Positions 1 to 9,268 of a stretch of DNA of 52,510 bases are shown piece after piece. The notes under the pieces are model-generated. The model saw only the letters and a list, made by a program, of their open reading frames with translations, ran no database searches and was not told the origin of the DNA. The position numbers and the translations under genes were made by a program. The stretch is from UBA8337 sp965658615 (GTDB lineage Bacteria; Pseudomonadota; Alphaproteobacteria; RS24): NCBI GenBank assembly GCA_965658615.1, contig CBFHSX010000008.1:1-52510 (forward strand), in the 5' to 3' direction. The number at the start of each line of letters is the position of its first letter. Positions within the stretch are counted from its first letter, which is position 1.

Positions 1-1128
1 GCGGCGGTTGCCGGTGATTTGGTCTGCGCCGAAGGGCAGTTTGCCTTGAAAGGTCTGATGGACGCGCTTGGCAGCCCGCATATTGATTGCCGCCAGGATG
101 GCGCGAAATTGTCGGGCCCGCGCAGTAATTATATTTTCAACACAGGCATAGCCGGTATTGAAGAGGCTGATGCGCTGCTGCTGATCGGCACTAATCCGCG
201 CCTCGAAGCGCCGGTGCTGAATGCGCGTATCCGCAAGCGCTATCTGATGGGTAATTTCCCGATCGCCGCCATTGGCGCGCCGGTTGACCTGACATATGAC
301 GCCGAATTTATCGGTGCCGGTGCCGAGACGCTGACTGATCTCTTGGTTGGCAATCAAAGCTTTGCCGATGTGTTGGCGCAAGCCGACAAGCCGATGATCG
401 TCATCGGACAGGGCGCGCTGACCCGCGAAGACGGTGGCGCGGTGTTGGCCGCGGCAATCGAATTGGCCAATAAGGTCGGTGCAGGCTTTAACGTATTGCA
501 CACGGCTGCGGCCCGTGTCGCCGGTCTCGATCTCGGTCTGCTGCCGGGTGCGGACGGTCTGGATGTCGCCGGTATTCAATCAGGCGCGCAAGAAGGCGCG
601 ATTGAAAATGTCGTGCTTTATGGTGCCGATGAAATGCCGGGCGCGAGCTTTGGCGATGCCTTCGTCGTTTATATCGGCAGCCATGGCGATCGCGGCGCGC
701 ATCTTGCCGATGTTATCCTTCCGGCTGCGGCCTATACGGAAAAACAAGCGACCTATGTCAATACGGAAGGGCGCGCGCAAATGACCGAACAGGCGGCAAC
801 ACCGCCCGGCGAAGCGCGCGAGGATTGGAAAATTTTCCGCGCCCTGTCGGCGCGTCTCGACGTGACGCTGCCTTTCGATAATCTGCCCGCTTTACGCGCT
901 GCCATGTATGAGGTGGCCCCGCAATTGGCGCAACTCGATGTGATTGTCGAAGCCGAGGCCCCGCAAGCGGCCGGTGGCGGCGCGATGAGCGGCGAAGCGT
1001 TTGCTTATGCGGTCGCCGATTTCTATTTCACCAACCCGATTGCCCGTGCCTCCGCGACAATGGCCGATTGCGCCAAGGCCAAAGAGGGCCGCAACGCCCA
1101 AAATGAAGGAACCGGCACAAATGGATAG
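1..1128 (+). CDS. nuoG: NADH-quinone oxidoreductase subunit G, C-terminal part (5' end outside window)
   Basis: The reading frame is open from base 1, so this is a 5'-truncated gene; the last 375 codons are present. NuoG is the large iron-sulfur subunit of the peripheral arm of respiratory complex I, passing electrons from NADH towards quinone. What remains is the molybdopterin-oxidoreductase-like fold: a TGIAGIEEAD segment followed by GTNPRLEAPVLNARIRK, and further on ADVILPAAAYTEKQATYVN, both typical of this family. The N-terminal ferredoxin-like and cluster-binding part (roughly 300 residues in relatives) lies upstream of the window. The stop overlaps the nuoH start by 8 bp. The first in-frame methionine is at base 19, but nothing suggests a start there. 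Confidence 0.95.
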   Translation, partial: AAVAGDLVCAEGQFALKGLMDALGSPHIDCRQDGAKLSGPRSNYIFNTGIAGIEEADALLLIGTNPRLEAPVLNARIRKRYLMGNFPIAAIGAPVDLTYDAEFIGAGAETLTDLLVGNQSFADVLAQADKPMIVIGQGALTREDGGAVLAAAIELANKVGAGFNVLHTAAARVAGLDLGLLPGADGLDVAGIQSGAQEGAIENVVLYGADEMPGASFGDAFVVYIGSHGDRGAHLADVILPAAAYTEKQATYVNTEGRAQMTEQAATPPGEAREDWKIFRALSARLDVTLPFDNLPALRAAMYEVAPQLAQLDVIVEAEAPQAAGGGAMSGEAFAYAVADFYFTNPIARASATMADCAKAKEGRNAQNEGTGTNG

Positions 1129-2140
1129 CGTGTTCTTTGATAGTTATATTTGGCCGGTGCTGCTGGTGACGCTGCACTCGCTGGCAATTATTATGGCGCT
1201 GCTTTTGTCGCTGGCTTTCTTCATGCTGGCTGACCGCAAAATCTGGGCAGCGGCGCAGCTTCGCAAAGGCCCGACCATGGTCGGCGCTTTCGGTCTGCTG
1301 CAAAGTTTTGCTGATATTTTGAAATATATGCTGAAAGAAGTGGTTATCCCGACCACGGCCAATAAGCCGGTTTTCTTGCTGGCGCCGTTTGTCACGCTGT
1401 TTCTGGCGCTATCCGCTTGGGCGGTTATTCCGGTCAATGAGGGCTGGGCGGTGGCCGATATTAATGTCGGCATATTGTATATCTTCGCCATCAGTTCGCT
1501 CGGCGTTTATGGCGTGATAATGGGCGGCTGGGCGTCAAACTCGAAATACCCGTTTCTGGGCGCGCTGCGCTCGGCGGCGCAAATGGTTTCTTACGAAGTC
1601 TCAATCGGCTTGGTTATTATCACCGTGCTGCTGTGTGTCGGCTCGCTCAATCTGACGGATATTGTGTTGGCGCAAAAAACCATCTGGTTCGCCGTGCCGC
1701 TGTTTCCGATGTTTGTCGTGTTTTTCATCTCTGCATTGGCCGAGACCAATCGTCCGCCTTTCGACCTGCCGGAAGATGAAAGCGTGCTGGTCACCGGTTT
1801 TATGACCGAATATAGCTCGACCCCCTATGTCGTTTTCATGATTGGCGAATTGGCCAATATCGTTTTGATGTGTGCCATGACGACGATTTTGTTCCTGGGC
1901 GGCTGGCTGCCGCCTGTCGATATTGCGCCGTTTAATTGGGTGCCGGGGCCGGTTTGGTTCATTTTGAAAATGGGCTTTGTGTTCTTCATGTTCGCCATGA
2001 TGAAAGTCATCGTGCCGCGCTATCGCTATGACCAACTCATGCGTCTGGGCTGGAAAGTCTTCCTGCCGCTTTCGCTGATTTATGTCGTGCTGGTGGCGGG
2101 CTTCCTGCAATTTTTTGGCCCGTTCGGCGCCGCATCCTAA
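1121..2140 (+). CDS. nuoH: NADH-quinone oxidoreductase subunit H
   Basis: This 339-residue, multi-pass membrane protein is the complex I subunit at the junction of the peripheral and membrane arms and contributes to the quinone site. The family signature ETNRPPFDLPEDES lies near residues 207-220 in a cytoplasmic loop between hydrophobic segments. An upstream in-frame start would add 40 residues rich in Arg and Pro, unlike the family. The ATG at 1121 is preferred because it begins MDSVFFDSYIWP, has AAGGA about 10 bp upstream, and overlaps the nuoG stop by 8 bp, suggesting translational coupling. Confidence 0.97.
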   Translation: MDSVFFDSYIWPVLLVTLHSLAIIMALLLSLAFFMLADRKIWAAAQLRKGPTMVGAFGLLQSFADILKYMLKEVVIPTTANKPVFLLAPFVTLFLALSAWAVIPVNEGWAVADINVGILYIFAISSLGVYGVIMGGWASNSKYPFLGALRSAAQMVSYEVSIGLVIITVLLCVGSLNLTDIVLAQKTIWFAVPLFPMFVVFFISALAETNRPPFDLPEDESVLVTGFMTEYSSTPYVVFMIGELANIVLMCAMTTILFLGGWLPPVDIAPFNWVPGPVWFILKMGFVFFMFAMMKVIVPRYRYDQLMRLGWKVFLPLSLIYVVLVAGFLQFFGPFGAAS

Positions 2141-2150
2141 GGAGCGAGAA

Positions 2151-2642
2151 ATGGCTTGGTTAGACCGCACCGCCCGCAGCCTGTTTCTTCTGGAGTTTGT
2201 CTCGGCGCTGAAGCTGGCGATGAAATATTTCTTCGGCAAGAAAGCGACGATTAATTACCCTTATGAAAAAGGCCCGCTCAGCCCGCGCTTTCGCGGCGAG
2301 CATGCGCTGCGCCGTTACCCGAACGGGCAGGAGCGCTGCATTGCCTGCAAGCTGTGCGAGGCGATTTGCCCGGCGCAAGCCATTACCATTGAAGCCGGTC
2401 CGCGCAATAATGACGGCACACGCCGCACGGTGCGTTACGACATTGATATGGTGAAATGTATTTATTGCGGTCTGTGTCAGGAAGCGTGTCCGGTGGATGC
2501 GATTGTTGAAGGCCCGAATTTCGAATTCGCCACCGAAACCCGCGAAGAACTTATCTACGACAAGGATAAGCTGCTGGCCAATGGTGATCGCTGGGAAGTC
2601 GAAATTGCCAAAAACCTCGAACTGGACGCCCCTTACCGGTAA
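2151..2642 (+). CDS. nuoI: NADH-quinone oxidoreductase subunit I (two 4Fe-4S clusters)
   Basis: NuoI is a 163-residue, ferredoxin-like subunit that carries clusters N6a and N6b in complex I. Two CxxCxxCxxxCP motifs are visible, with cysteines at residues 63/66/69/73 and 103/106/109/113, exactly the pattern needed for two tetranuclear clusters. The start at 2151 (MAWLDRTARSL) follows an AAGGAG ribosome binding site directly behind the nuoH stop; the longer in-frame extension inside nuoH is rejected. The gene sits 5 bp before nuoJ within the nuo operon. Confidence 0.97.
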   Translation: MAWLDRTARSLFLLEFVSALKLAMKYFFGKKATINYPYEKGPLSPRFRGEHALRRYPNGQERCIACKLCEAICPAQAITIEAGPRNNDGTRRTVRYDIDMVKCIYCGLCQEACPVDAIVEGPNFEFATETREELIYDKDKLLANGDRWEVEIAKNLELDAPYR

Positions 2643-2647
2643 ACAAT

Positions 2648-3253
2648 ATGACGCTTACATCACTCGCCTTTTATTTGTTCGCGACCGTCTCGGTTGCCAG
2701 TGCCTTTATGGTGATTGCCTCGCGCAATCCGGTCTATTCGGTGCTGTTTCTTATCCTGACCTTCTTCAATTCGGCCGGTCTGTTCGTATTGCTGGGGGCG
2801 GAATTTCTCGCCCTCATCCTTGTCGTTGTCTATGTCGGCGCAGTGGCGGTCTTGTTCTTGTTTGTCGTGATGATGCTGGATATCGACTTTGCTGAGCTCA
2901 GTGAGGGCTTCTTGCAATATATGCCGATCGGCGCGACGGTGGGGCTTATCCTGCTGCTCGAATTGCTGCTGGTGTTCGGCGCGTCGCAAACGCTGATTGA
3001 TGCGCCCAGCGTACCGCAGGCGACACCCGAGGGCATGACCAATGCCGAAGCTTTGGGCCGCGTTTTATATACTGACTATATTTATTTCTTCCAGGCCGCC
3101 GGGGCTATCTTGCTGGTGGCGATGATCGGCGCGATTGTGCTGACGCTGGTGACTTCCAATAATCCGAGAAAGCAGGACATTGCCAAGCAGGTGGCGCGCC
3201 GCCGCGACGAAGCCGTGGACTATGTCGATGTGAAGCCGGGCGACGGCATTTAG
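2648..3253 (+). CDS. nuoJ: NADH-quinone oxidoreductase subunit J
   Basis: A 201-residue membrane subunit of complex I with about five hydrophobic segments. The stretch SRNPVYSVLFLILTFFNSAG and the following EFLALILVVVYVGAVAVLF are characteristic of NuoJ/ND6, which contributes to the central hydrophilic axis and the flexible helix of the membrane arm. The C-terminal 30 residues are charged and probably cytoplasmic. Spacing of 5 bp from nuoI and 10 bp to nuoK fits a single operon. Confidence 0.96.
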   Translation: MTLTSLAFYLFATVSVASAFMVIASRNPVYSVLFLILTFFNSAGLFVLLGAEFLALILVVVYVGAVAVLFLFVVMMLDIDFAELSEGFLQYMPIGATVGLILLLELLLVFGASQTLIDAPSVPQATPEGMTNAEALGRVLYTDYIYFFQAAGAILLVAMIGAIVLTLVTSNNPRKQDIAKQVARRRDEAVDYVDVKPGDGI

Positions 3254-3263
3254 GGGCAGGACA

Positions 3264-3569
3264 ATGATTGGACTTACACATTATCTGACGCTGGCCGCCA
3301 TCCTGTTCACCATTGGCGTATTCGGCATTTTCCTGAACCGCAAAAACGTCATCATTATCCTGATGTCGATCGAGCTGATGCTGTTGGCCGTGAATATTAA
3401 TCTTGTCGCTTTTTCGGCCTATATGGGCGATTTGGTCGGCCAGATTTTCGCCCTGCTGGTACTGACTGTAGCAGCCGGGGAGGCGGCTATCGGTCTGGCC
3501 ATTCTCGTTGTTTATTTCCGTAATCGTGGTGGCATCGCTGTTGAAGATGTCAGCCAGATGAAAGGCTAA
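3264..3569 (+). CDS. nuoK: NADH-quinone oxidoreductase subunit K
   Basis: A 101-residue protein with three transmembrane segments, the usual length for NuoK/ND4L. The second helix carries the family pattern MSIELMLLAVNINLVAFS with a buried glutamate, and the third contains TVAAGEAAIGLAILV with the second conserved glutamate; both are part of the proton channel chain in complex I. It is preceded by GGGGCAGGAC as a ribosome binding site and followed after 3 bp by nuoL. Confidence 0.97.
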   Translation: MIGLTHYLTLAAILFTIGVFGIFLNRKNVIIILMSIELMLLAVNINLVAFSAYMGDLVGQIFALLVLTVAAGEAAIGLAILVVYFRNRGGIAVEDVSQMKG

Positions 3570-3572
3570 TCC

Positions 3573-5501
3573 ATGTATCAGGCAATCGTCTTTTTCCCGC
3601 TCATCGGGGCTTTAATTGCCGGATTATTCGGTCGCGTCATTGGCGATCGTCAGGCTGAATATGTCACGACCGGCTTGCTGATTATATCGGCCATGCTGTC
3701 GTGTATCGGTTTTGTTGAGGTCGGGCTGAATGGCGGCACAACAAAAGTGCTGGTGCTGGAATGGATGCAATCGGGCAGCCTGTCTATCGACTGGACCTTG
3801 CGTATCGATACGCTGACGGCGGTGATGCTGGTGGTTGTTACCGGTGTGTCATCGCTCGTGCATGTCTATTCCATCGGCTATATGAGCCATGACCCGAACC
3901 GCGCGCGCTTTTTTGCCTATTTATCGCTCTTTACCTTCATGATGCTGATGCTGGTGACGGCGGATAATTTCCTGCAGCTGTTTTTCGGCTGGGAGGGTGT
4001 CGGCCTTGCCTCCTATTTGCTGATCGGTTTCTGGTTCAAAAAGCCGACCGCCAATGCCGCCGCCATCAAAGCCTTTGTGGTCAATCGGGTCGGCGATTTC
4101 GGTCTTATTCTCGGCATGTCGGCGATTTATTTCTCGGTCGGCTCGCTGCAATTTGACGAAGTCTTTGCCGCCGCCGGTGCACTGGCTGACGGGCAGTTTG
4201 ATTTCCTCGGCATGACCCTGCCGACGCTGACGACGATTTGCCTGCTCTTGTTTATGGGCGCCATGGGCAAGTCGGCGCAATTCCTGCTGCATACTTGGTT
4301 GCCCGATGCGATGGAAGGCCCGACGCCGGTATCGGCGCTGATTCACGCCGCCACCATGGTGACGGCCGGTGTTTTCCTCGTAGCACGCTGCTCGCCTTTG
4401 TTTGAGCTTTCGCCTGTGGCGCTGAATGTGGTTGTGGTCGTCGGCGCGATTACCGCCTTTTTTGCCGCCACGGTCGGTCTGGTGCAAAACGACATTAAGC
4501 GTGTTATCGCCTATTCAACCTGCTCGCAGCTCGGTTATATGTTTGTCGCGCTCGGTATCGGCGCTTATCAGGCCGCCATGTTCCATCTTTTCACCCATGC
4601 CTTTTTCAAGGCGCTTTTATTCCTCGGGGCCGGCTCGGTCATTCACGCTATGGGCGATGAGCAGGATATGCGCAAAATGGGTGGCCTGCGCCAGCTTATT
4701 CCGGCGACCTTCTTCATGATGTTTATCGGCACGATTGCGCTGACCGGCTTCCCACTAACGGCCGGCTATTATTCGAAAGATGCGATTATTGAGGCCGCCT
4801 ATGCCGCCCATGCCGCACCGCATATGTTTGCCTTTGTGCTGCTTATCATAGCCGCTTTCTTCACCTCTTTTTATAGCTGGCGTCTGATGTTCCTGACCTT
4901 TTTCGGTGCGCCGCGCTGTTCCAATGAGACGCTCAGCCATGTGCATGAAAGCCCGCCCGTCATGCTGGTGCCGCTTATTGTGCTGACCTTTGGCGCGCTG
5001 TTTGCCGGAATGGCCTTTGCCGGCCTGTTTATCGGTGAGGGGCAAGCCATGTTCTGGAACGGTACGATCTTCACCGGTCCCGAAAACCATGTGCTGCATG
5101 ATCTGCATAATGTGCCGCGCTGGGTTATCTTCTCGCCGCTGGTGATGATGATTTCCGGCTTTGTGCTGGCTTGGGTAATGTATATCCGCTATCCGAAATG
5201 GCCGGGCGAGATCGCCGCGCAGCATGATTTGATCTACAAATTCCTGCTCAATAAATGGTATTTCGACGAGATTTATCACTTTATTTTTGTGCGCCCGGCC
5301 AAATGGCTGGCCCGCATTTTCTGGAAGGGGGGCGACGGCTATATTATTGACGGCTTCGGCCCCGACGGTATCGCCGCCAACGTGCTGCGCGTAACGCGCC
5401 GCATGGTCGCGCTGCAAACCGGATTTGTTTACCACTACGCATTCGTCATGCTGCTCGGTATTGCCGGTTTTGTCAGCTGGCTGATGCTGACGGCGCAATA
5501 A
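3573..5501 (+). CDS. nuoL: NADH-quinone oxidoreductase subunit L (antiporter-like)
   Basis: A 642-residue polytopic protein, the distal antiporter-like proton pump of complex I. The signature HTWLPDAMEGPTPVSALIHA with following ATMVTAGVFL begins near residue 239, and FFGWEGVGLASYLLIGFWF near residue 140 carries the conserved glutamate. The C-terminal part with further hydrophobic helices fits the lateral helix and terminal helix that distinguish NuoL from NuoM and NuoN. The length is normal for the family. It follows nuoK by 3 bp and precedes nuoM by 26 bp. Confidence 0.97.
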   Translation: MYQAIVFFPLIGALIAGLFGRVIGDRQAEYVTTGLLIISAMLSCIGFVEVGLNGGTTKVLVLEWMQSGSLSIDWTLRIDTLTAVMLVVVTGVSSLVHVYSIGYMSHDPNRARFFAYLSLFTFMMLMLVTADNFLQLFFGWEGVGLASYLLIGFWFKKPTANAAAIKAFVVNRVGDFGLILGMSAIYFSVGSLQFDEVFAAAGALADGQFDFLGMTLPTLTTICLLLFMGAMGKSAQFLLHTWLPDAMEGPTPVSALIHAATMVTAGVFLVARCSPLFELSPVALNVVVVVGAITAFFAATVGLVQNDIKRVIAYSTCSQLGYMFVALGIGAYQAAMFHLFTHAFFKALLFLGAGSVIHAMGDEQDMRKMGGLRQLIPATFFMMFIGTIALTGFPLTAGYYSKDAIIEAAYAAHAAPHMFAFVLLIIAAFFTSFYSWRLMFLTFFGAPRCSNETLSHVHESPPVMLVPLIVLTFGALFAGMAFAGLFIGEGQAMFWNGTIFTGPENHVLHDLHNVPRWVIFSPLVMMISGFVLAWVMYIRYPKWPGEIAAQHDLIYKFLLNKWYFDEIYHFIFVRPAKWLARIFWKGGDGYIIDGFGPDGIAANVLRVTRRMVALQTGFVYHYAFVMLLGIAGFVSWLMLTAQ

Positions 5502-5527
5502 TAGGCCAAAGAGGGGATTTCTAGATT

Positions 5528-7036
5528 ATGACCGATTGGCCGCTTCTTTCGACCATTACTTTCCTGCCGCTACTGGGCGCGCTGTTCATTTTGATTGTAC
5601 GCGGTGACGAGGCGACGGTTGCCGCCAATTCGCGCGCTGTCGCGCTTTGGACGACGGTTGTCACGCTGTTGCTGACGATTTTCATGGTGTCGCGCTTTGA
5701 CGGTAGCTCGGCCGACTTCCAATTTGTCGAGCGCACTGCATGGCTGGCACCGGGCATTGATTATGCCATGGGCGTGGACGGTATATCCGTGCTGTTTGTG
5801 CTGTTGACCGCAGCCTTGATGCCGATTTGCATCCTCGCCAGTTGGAACAGCATTCAAACGCGTGTGCGCGAATATATGCTGGCCTTTTTGGTGTTGGAAA
5901 CGCTGATGATTGGCGTGTTTTGCGCCATGGATATCATTCTGTTCTATCTGTTCTTCGAAGCCGGTCTCATCCCGATGTTCTTGATTATCGGAGTTTGGGG
6001 CGGCGCCAGACGGATTTATGCCAGCTTCAAGTTTTTCCTCTATACGCTGATCGGCTCCGTGCTGATGTTGCTCGCCATTTTGGTGATGTATTGGCAGACC
6101 GGCACAACTTTCATTCCGGCCTTGGCCGAACAGGGGTTTGCGGCCGAATTGCAAACCTGGCTATGGCTCGCTTTCTTTGCCAGCTTCGCGGTTAAAATGC
6201 CGATGTGGCCGGTGCATACATGGCTGCCCGACGCGCATGTGGAAGCGCCGACGGCGGGCTCGGTCATTCTGGCCGGTGTGCTGTTGAAAATGGGCGGCTA
6301 TGGTTTTTTGCGCTTCTCGCTGCCCATGTTCCCCATCGCCTCTGATTTCTTCGCGCCCATGGTGTTTGCCATGTCGGCTATTGCGATTGTCTACACTTCG
6401 CTGGTCGCCTTTGCGCAGGAGGATATGAAAAAGCTCATCGCTTATTCATCGGTCGCGCATATGGGCTTTGTGACCATGGGCATTTTTGCCGCTACGGCAC
6501 AGGGCGTGCAGGGCGCGGTATTCCAAATGCTGTCGCATGGCTGGATTTCCGGCGCTTTGTTTTTATGCGTCGGCGTGGTTTATGACCGCATGCACACGCG
6601 CGAAATATCAGCCTATGGCGGGCTGGCAAATCGTATGCCGGTTTACGCCACCGTGTTCTTGCTGTTCACCATGGCCAATGTCGGCCTGCCGGGCACGTCG
6701 GGTTTTGTCGGTGAGTTCCTGACAATTTTGGGCGTTTTCCAAGTCAGCACTTGGACAGCGCTTTTTGCCGCCAGCGGTGTGATTTTCTCCGCCGTTTATG
6801 CGCTCAGCCTGTATCGCCGTATCAGCTTTGGCCGTATCGAGCATGAGGGGCTGCAGCAAATATCCGATATGAATCGCCGCGAGATCCTGATTATCGCGCC
6901 GCTGGTTATTGCAACGCTGGTCTTCGGTTTTTGGCCGATGCCGATCCTTGAATTGACGGCCCCGTCTGTTGATGCCCTTGTCGGCAATTATCAAGATGCC
7001 TTGGCCGCCTATTATTCCGGTCTTGGTGGAGAATAG
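5528..7036 (+). CDS. nuoM: NADH-quinone oxidoreductase subunit M (antiporter-like)
   Basis: A 502-residue polytopic antiporter-like subunit of complex I. The motif HTWLPDAHVEAPTAGSVILA followed by GVLLKMGGYG near residue 229 is diagnostic for NuoM/ND4, as is the conserved acidic residue in YLFFEAGLIPMFLIIGVWG. Length and about 14 hydrophobic segments are typical. It lies between nuoL and nuoN; the nuoN start follows its stop by 4 bp. Confidence 0.97.
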   Translation: MTDWPLLSTITFLPLLGALFILIVRGDEATVAANSRAVALWTTVVTLLLTIFMVSRFDGSSADFQFVERTAWLAPGIDYAMGVDGISVLFVLLTAALMPICILASWNSIQTRVREYMLAFLVLETLMIGVFCAMDIILFYLFFEAGLIPMFLIIGVWGGARRIYASFKFFLYTLIGSVLMLLAILVMYWQTGTTFIPALAEQGFAAELQTWLWLAFFASFAVKMPMWPVHTWLPDAHVEAPTAGSVILAGVLLKMGGYGFLRFSLPMFPIASDFFAPMVFAMSAIAIVYTSLVAFAQEDMKKLIAYSSVAHMGFVTMGIFAATAQGVQGAVFQMLSHGWISGALFLCVGVVYDRMHTREISAYGGLANRMPVYATVFLLFTMANVGLPGTSGFVGEFLTILGVFQVSTWTALFAASGVIFSAVYALSLYRRISFGRIEHEGLQQISDMNRREILIIAPLVIATLVFGFWPMPILELTAPSVDALVGNYQDALAAYYSGLGGE

Positions 7037-7040
7037 TCCC

Positions 7041-8507
7041 ATGTTGAACGATATCATTCTGATTTTGCCGGAACTGGTGCTGTTTATCGGCGCTATGGGG
7101 CTGCTTATGGTCGGCGCGTTTTCCAATAGTGACGCTACCCGCACGGTTGATTTCGGTGCCATAGCCGTGTTGGTGCTGGCCTCGTTGGCAGTGACCGCCT
7201 ATGCGGGTGATGCGACGGCTTATGCCTTTAACGGGGCTTTTGTGATGGATAATTTTGCCGTGCTGATGAAAGTGCTGACTTTCCTCGCAACGGCTCTGGC
7301 CATCATCATGTCGCAAAGCTATTTGCGCCGCGAAAAGCTGGCGCGCTTTGAGTATTCAGTGCTGCTGCTCTTGGCGGCCACCGGTATGGGCATGATGATT
7401 TCCGCCAATGATCTCATCTCGCTTTATCTCGGTATCGAATTGCAAAGCCTGGCGCTTTATGTGGTCGCCTCGATTAAGCGCGACAGCCTGCGCTCGACCG
7501 AAGCCGGTCTGAAATATTTCGTCCTTGGCGCGCTGTCCTCGGGCATGCTGCTTTATGGCGCGTCGCTGATTTACGGTTTCTCCGGTTCGACGAATTTTGC
7601 CGAAATCGCCGCTGCCTTCCAACCGGTCGATGGCGTATTGCCCATGGGGCAGGTGCTCGGTCTGGTGTTTCTGTTGGCTGGTCTGGCGTTTAAAATTTCC
7701 GCCGTGCCGTTCCATATGTGGACGCCGGATGTGTATGAAGGCGCGCCGACCCCGGTTACGGCTTTCTTTGCCGCTGCGCCGAAACTGGCCGGCATGGCGA
7801 TTTTCCTGCGCATTATGATGACCGGCTTTGGTGATGCTTTGGTCGCCTGGCAGCAAATCATTATTCTGATTGCCATTGCCAGCATGGTGCTGGGCGCGTT
7901 TGCCGCCATCGGGCAGCAAAATATCAAGCGCCTGATGGCGTATTCCTCCATCGGTCATATGGGCTTTGCGCTGGTCGGTTTCGCCGCCGTCAGCCCGGCC
8001 GGTGTGTCGAGTGTGATTTTGTATATGGCGCTTTATGCGGTGATGACCATTGGCACATTTGCCTGCATCCTGTCGATGCGGCGCGATAGTGGCATGGTTG
8101 AGAAGATTGACGATTTGGCCGGTCTCAGCCAAACCAATCCGTATATGGCGGCCTGTCTTGCCATTTTGATGTTTTCTCTGGCCGGAATCCCGCCCATGGC
8201 CGGTTTCTTCGGTAAGCTGTTTGTGTTCCGCGCCGCTATTGATTCCGGGCTGTATAGCCTGTCAATAATCGGTGTCTTGGCCAGCGTGGTCGGCGCTTAT
8301 TATTATTTGCGGATTGTCAAAATCATGTATCTCGACGCGCCGGCGGAGGAGCATATCGAGCCCATGCCGCGCGAATTGTCTTTGCTGACCGGCGCCATGG
8401 CTGCCTTTACCCTGCTTTTCTTCATCTATCCGGCGCCTTTGGTGGAGCTGGCCGATACGGCCGGCGCGGTTTTGATGCAAGCGCAGGATATTGTCGCGGC
8501 CAATTGA
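7041..8507 (+). CDS. nuoN: NADH-quinone oxidoreductase subunit N (antiporter-like)
   Basis: A 488-residue polytopic subunit, the third antiporter-like pump of complex I and the last gene of the nuo operon. FHMWTPDVYEGAPTPVTAF near residue 224 is the NuoN form of the antiporter signature, and LISLYLGIELQSLALYV carries the conserved glutamate. An in-frame extension of 24 residues back into nuoM is rejected; the ATG at 7041 begins MLNDIILILPELVLF as in relatives. Its stop codon lies inside the GAGG ribosome binding site of birA, so the two genes are probably translationally linked. Confidence 0.97.
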   Translation: MLNDIILILPELVLFIGAMGLLMVGAFSNSDATRTVDFGAIAVLVLASLAVTAYAGDATAYAFNGAFVMDNFAVLMKVLTFLATALAIIMSQSYLRREKLARFEYSVLLLLAATGMGMMISANDLISLYLGIELQSLALYVVASIKRDSLRSTEAGLKYFVLGALSSGMLLYGASLIYGFSGSTNFAEIAAAFQPVDGVLPMGQVLGLVFLLAGLAFKISAVPFHMWTPDVYEGAPTPVTAFFAAAPKLAGMAIFLRIMMTGFGDALVAWQQIIILIAIASMVLGAFAAIGQQNIKRLMAYSSIGHMGFALVGFAAVSPAGVSSVILYMALYAVMTIGTFACILSMRRDSGMVEKIDDLAGLSQTNPYMAACLAILMFSLAGIPPMAGFFGKLFVFRAAIDSGLYSLSIIGVLASVVGAYYYLRIVKIMYLDAPAEEHIEPMPRELSLLTGAMAAFTLLFFIYPAPLVELADTAGAVLMQAQDIVAAN

Positions 8508-8514
8508 GGCCCTT

Positions 8515-9267
8515 GTGATCGCGCTTCCTGACGGTTATCAATTGCGCCATCTCGCCGAGGTGGACAGCACCAATGAAGAAGCGCGCCGCATGGCGGCTGA
8601 TCACAGCCAAATCCCGACATGGATTATTGCCGACCGCCAAACGGCGGGGCGGGGGCGTCGTGGGCGGGCCTGGGCCTCGCCGAGCGGTAATCTGATGACG
8701 ACACTCTATCTGCCGACCCGCATGGGCGCGGTGCAAGCCGGACAGCTTGCTTTTGTCGCCGGTCTGGCGCTTGAAAGCACGGTGCGGCATTTCATCGGCA
8801 CGGCGGCGCAGGTTTCTTTGAAATGGCCGAATGATGTGCTGATTGACGGCAAGAAAGCCTCGGGCATTTTGCTGGAAAGCGCCATGCAGGATGGCGACGT
8901 TAATTGGCTGGCCGTCGGGCTGGGGCTCAATCTCGTGCATCACCCTGAGGACACGCCTTATCCGGCGACCAATATGTCGGTTTATCGACAAGATACGCCC
9001 GATAATCTGACCGTGTTGAGCGTCTTGGCCGCGGCTTTTGATGCGATTTATCGGCAATGGCAAATGGGCGGCTTTGCGACGGTTTTGAAAGCATGGCGTG
9101 CTGTTGCGCACGGCCTGGGCGGGCCGATGGTGGCGCGACTGGAAACGCAGGAAATTCGGGGTATCTTCCTCGACATAGATGAAAAGGGCGCGTTGCTTTT
9201 GAAAGATGAGGCGGGCGCGACGCATGTGATTGATGCGGGGGACGTTTTCTTCCCCGGGAATGGATAA
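8515..9267 (+). CDS. birA: Biotin--[acetyl-CoA-carboxylase] ligase, monofunctional
   Basis: This enzyme activates biotin to biotinyl-5'-AMP and attaches it to the carrier lysine of biotin-dependent carboxylases. The 250-residue protein has the biotinyl-AMP loop AGRGRRGRAW (residues 44-53), KWPNDVLIDGKKASGIL from residue 103, and a small C-terminal SH3-like domain. There is no N-terminal winged helix, so unlike the E. coli protein it cannot act as a repressor. I place the start at the GTG at 8515, six bases after GAGG (8506-8509), rather than at an upstream TTG at 8491 inside nuoN. In many alphaproteobacteria a coaX gene follows birA; here rnj follows at once. Confidence 0.93.
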   Translation: MIALPDGYQLRHLAEVDSTNEEARRMAADHSQIPTWIIADRQTAGRGRRGRAWASPSGNLMTTLYLPTRMGAVQAGQLAFVAGLALESTVRHFIGTAAQVSLKWPNDVLIDGKKASGILLESAMQDGDVNWLAVGLGLNLVHHPEDTPYPATNMSVYRQDTPDNLTVLSVLAAAFDAIYRQWQMGGFATVLKAWRAVAHGLGGPMVARLETQEIRGIFLDIDEKGALLLKDEAGATHVIDAGDVFFPGNG

Positions 9268-9268
9268 G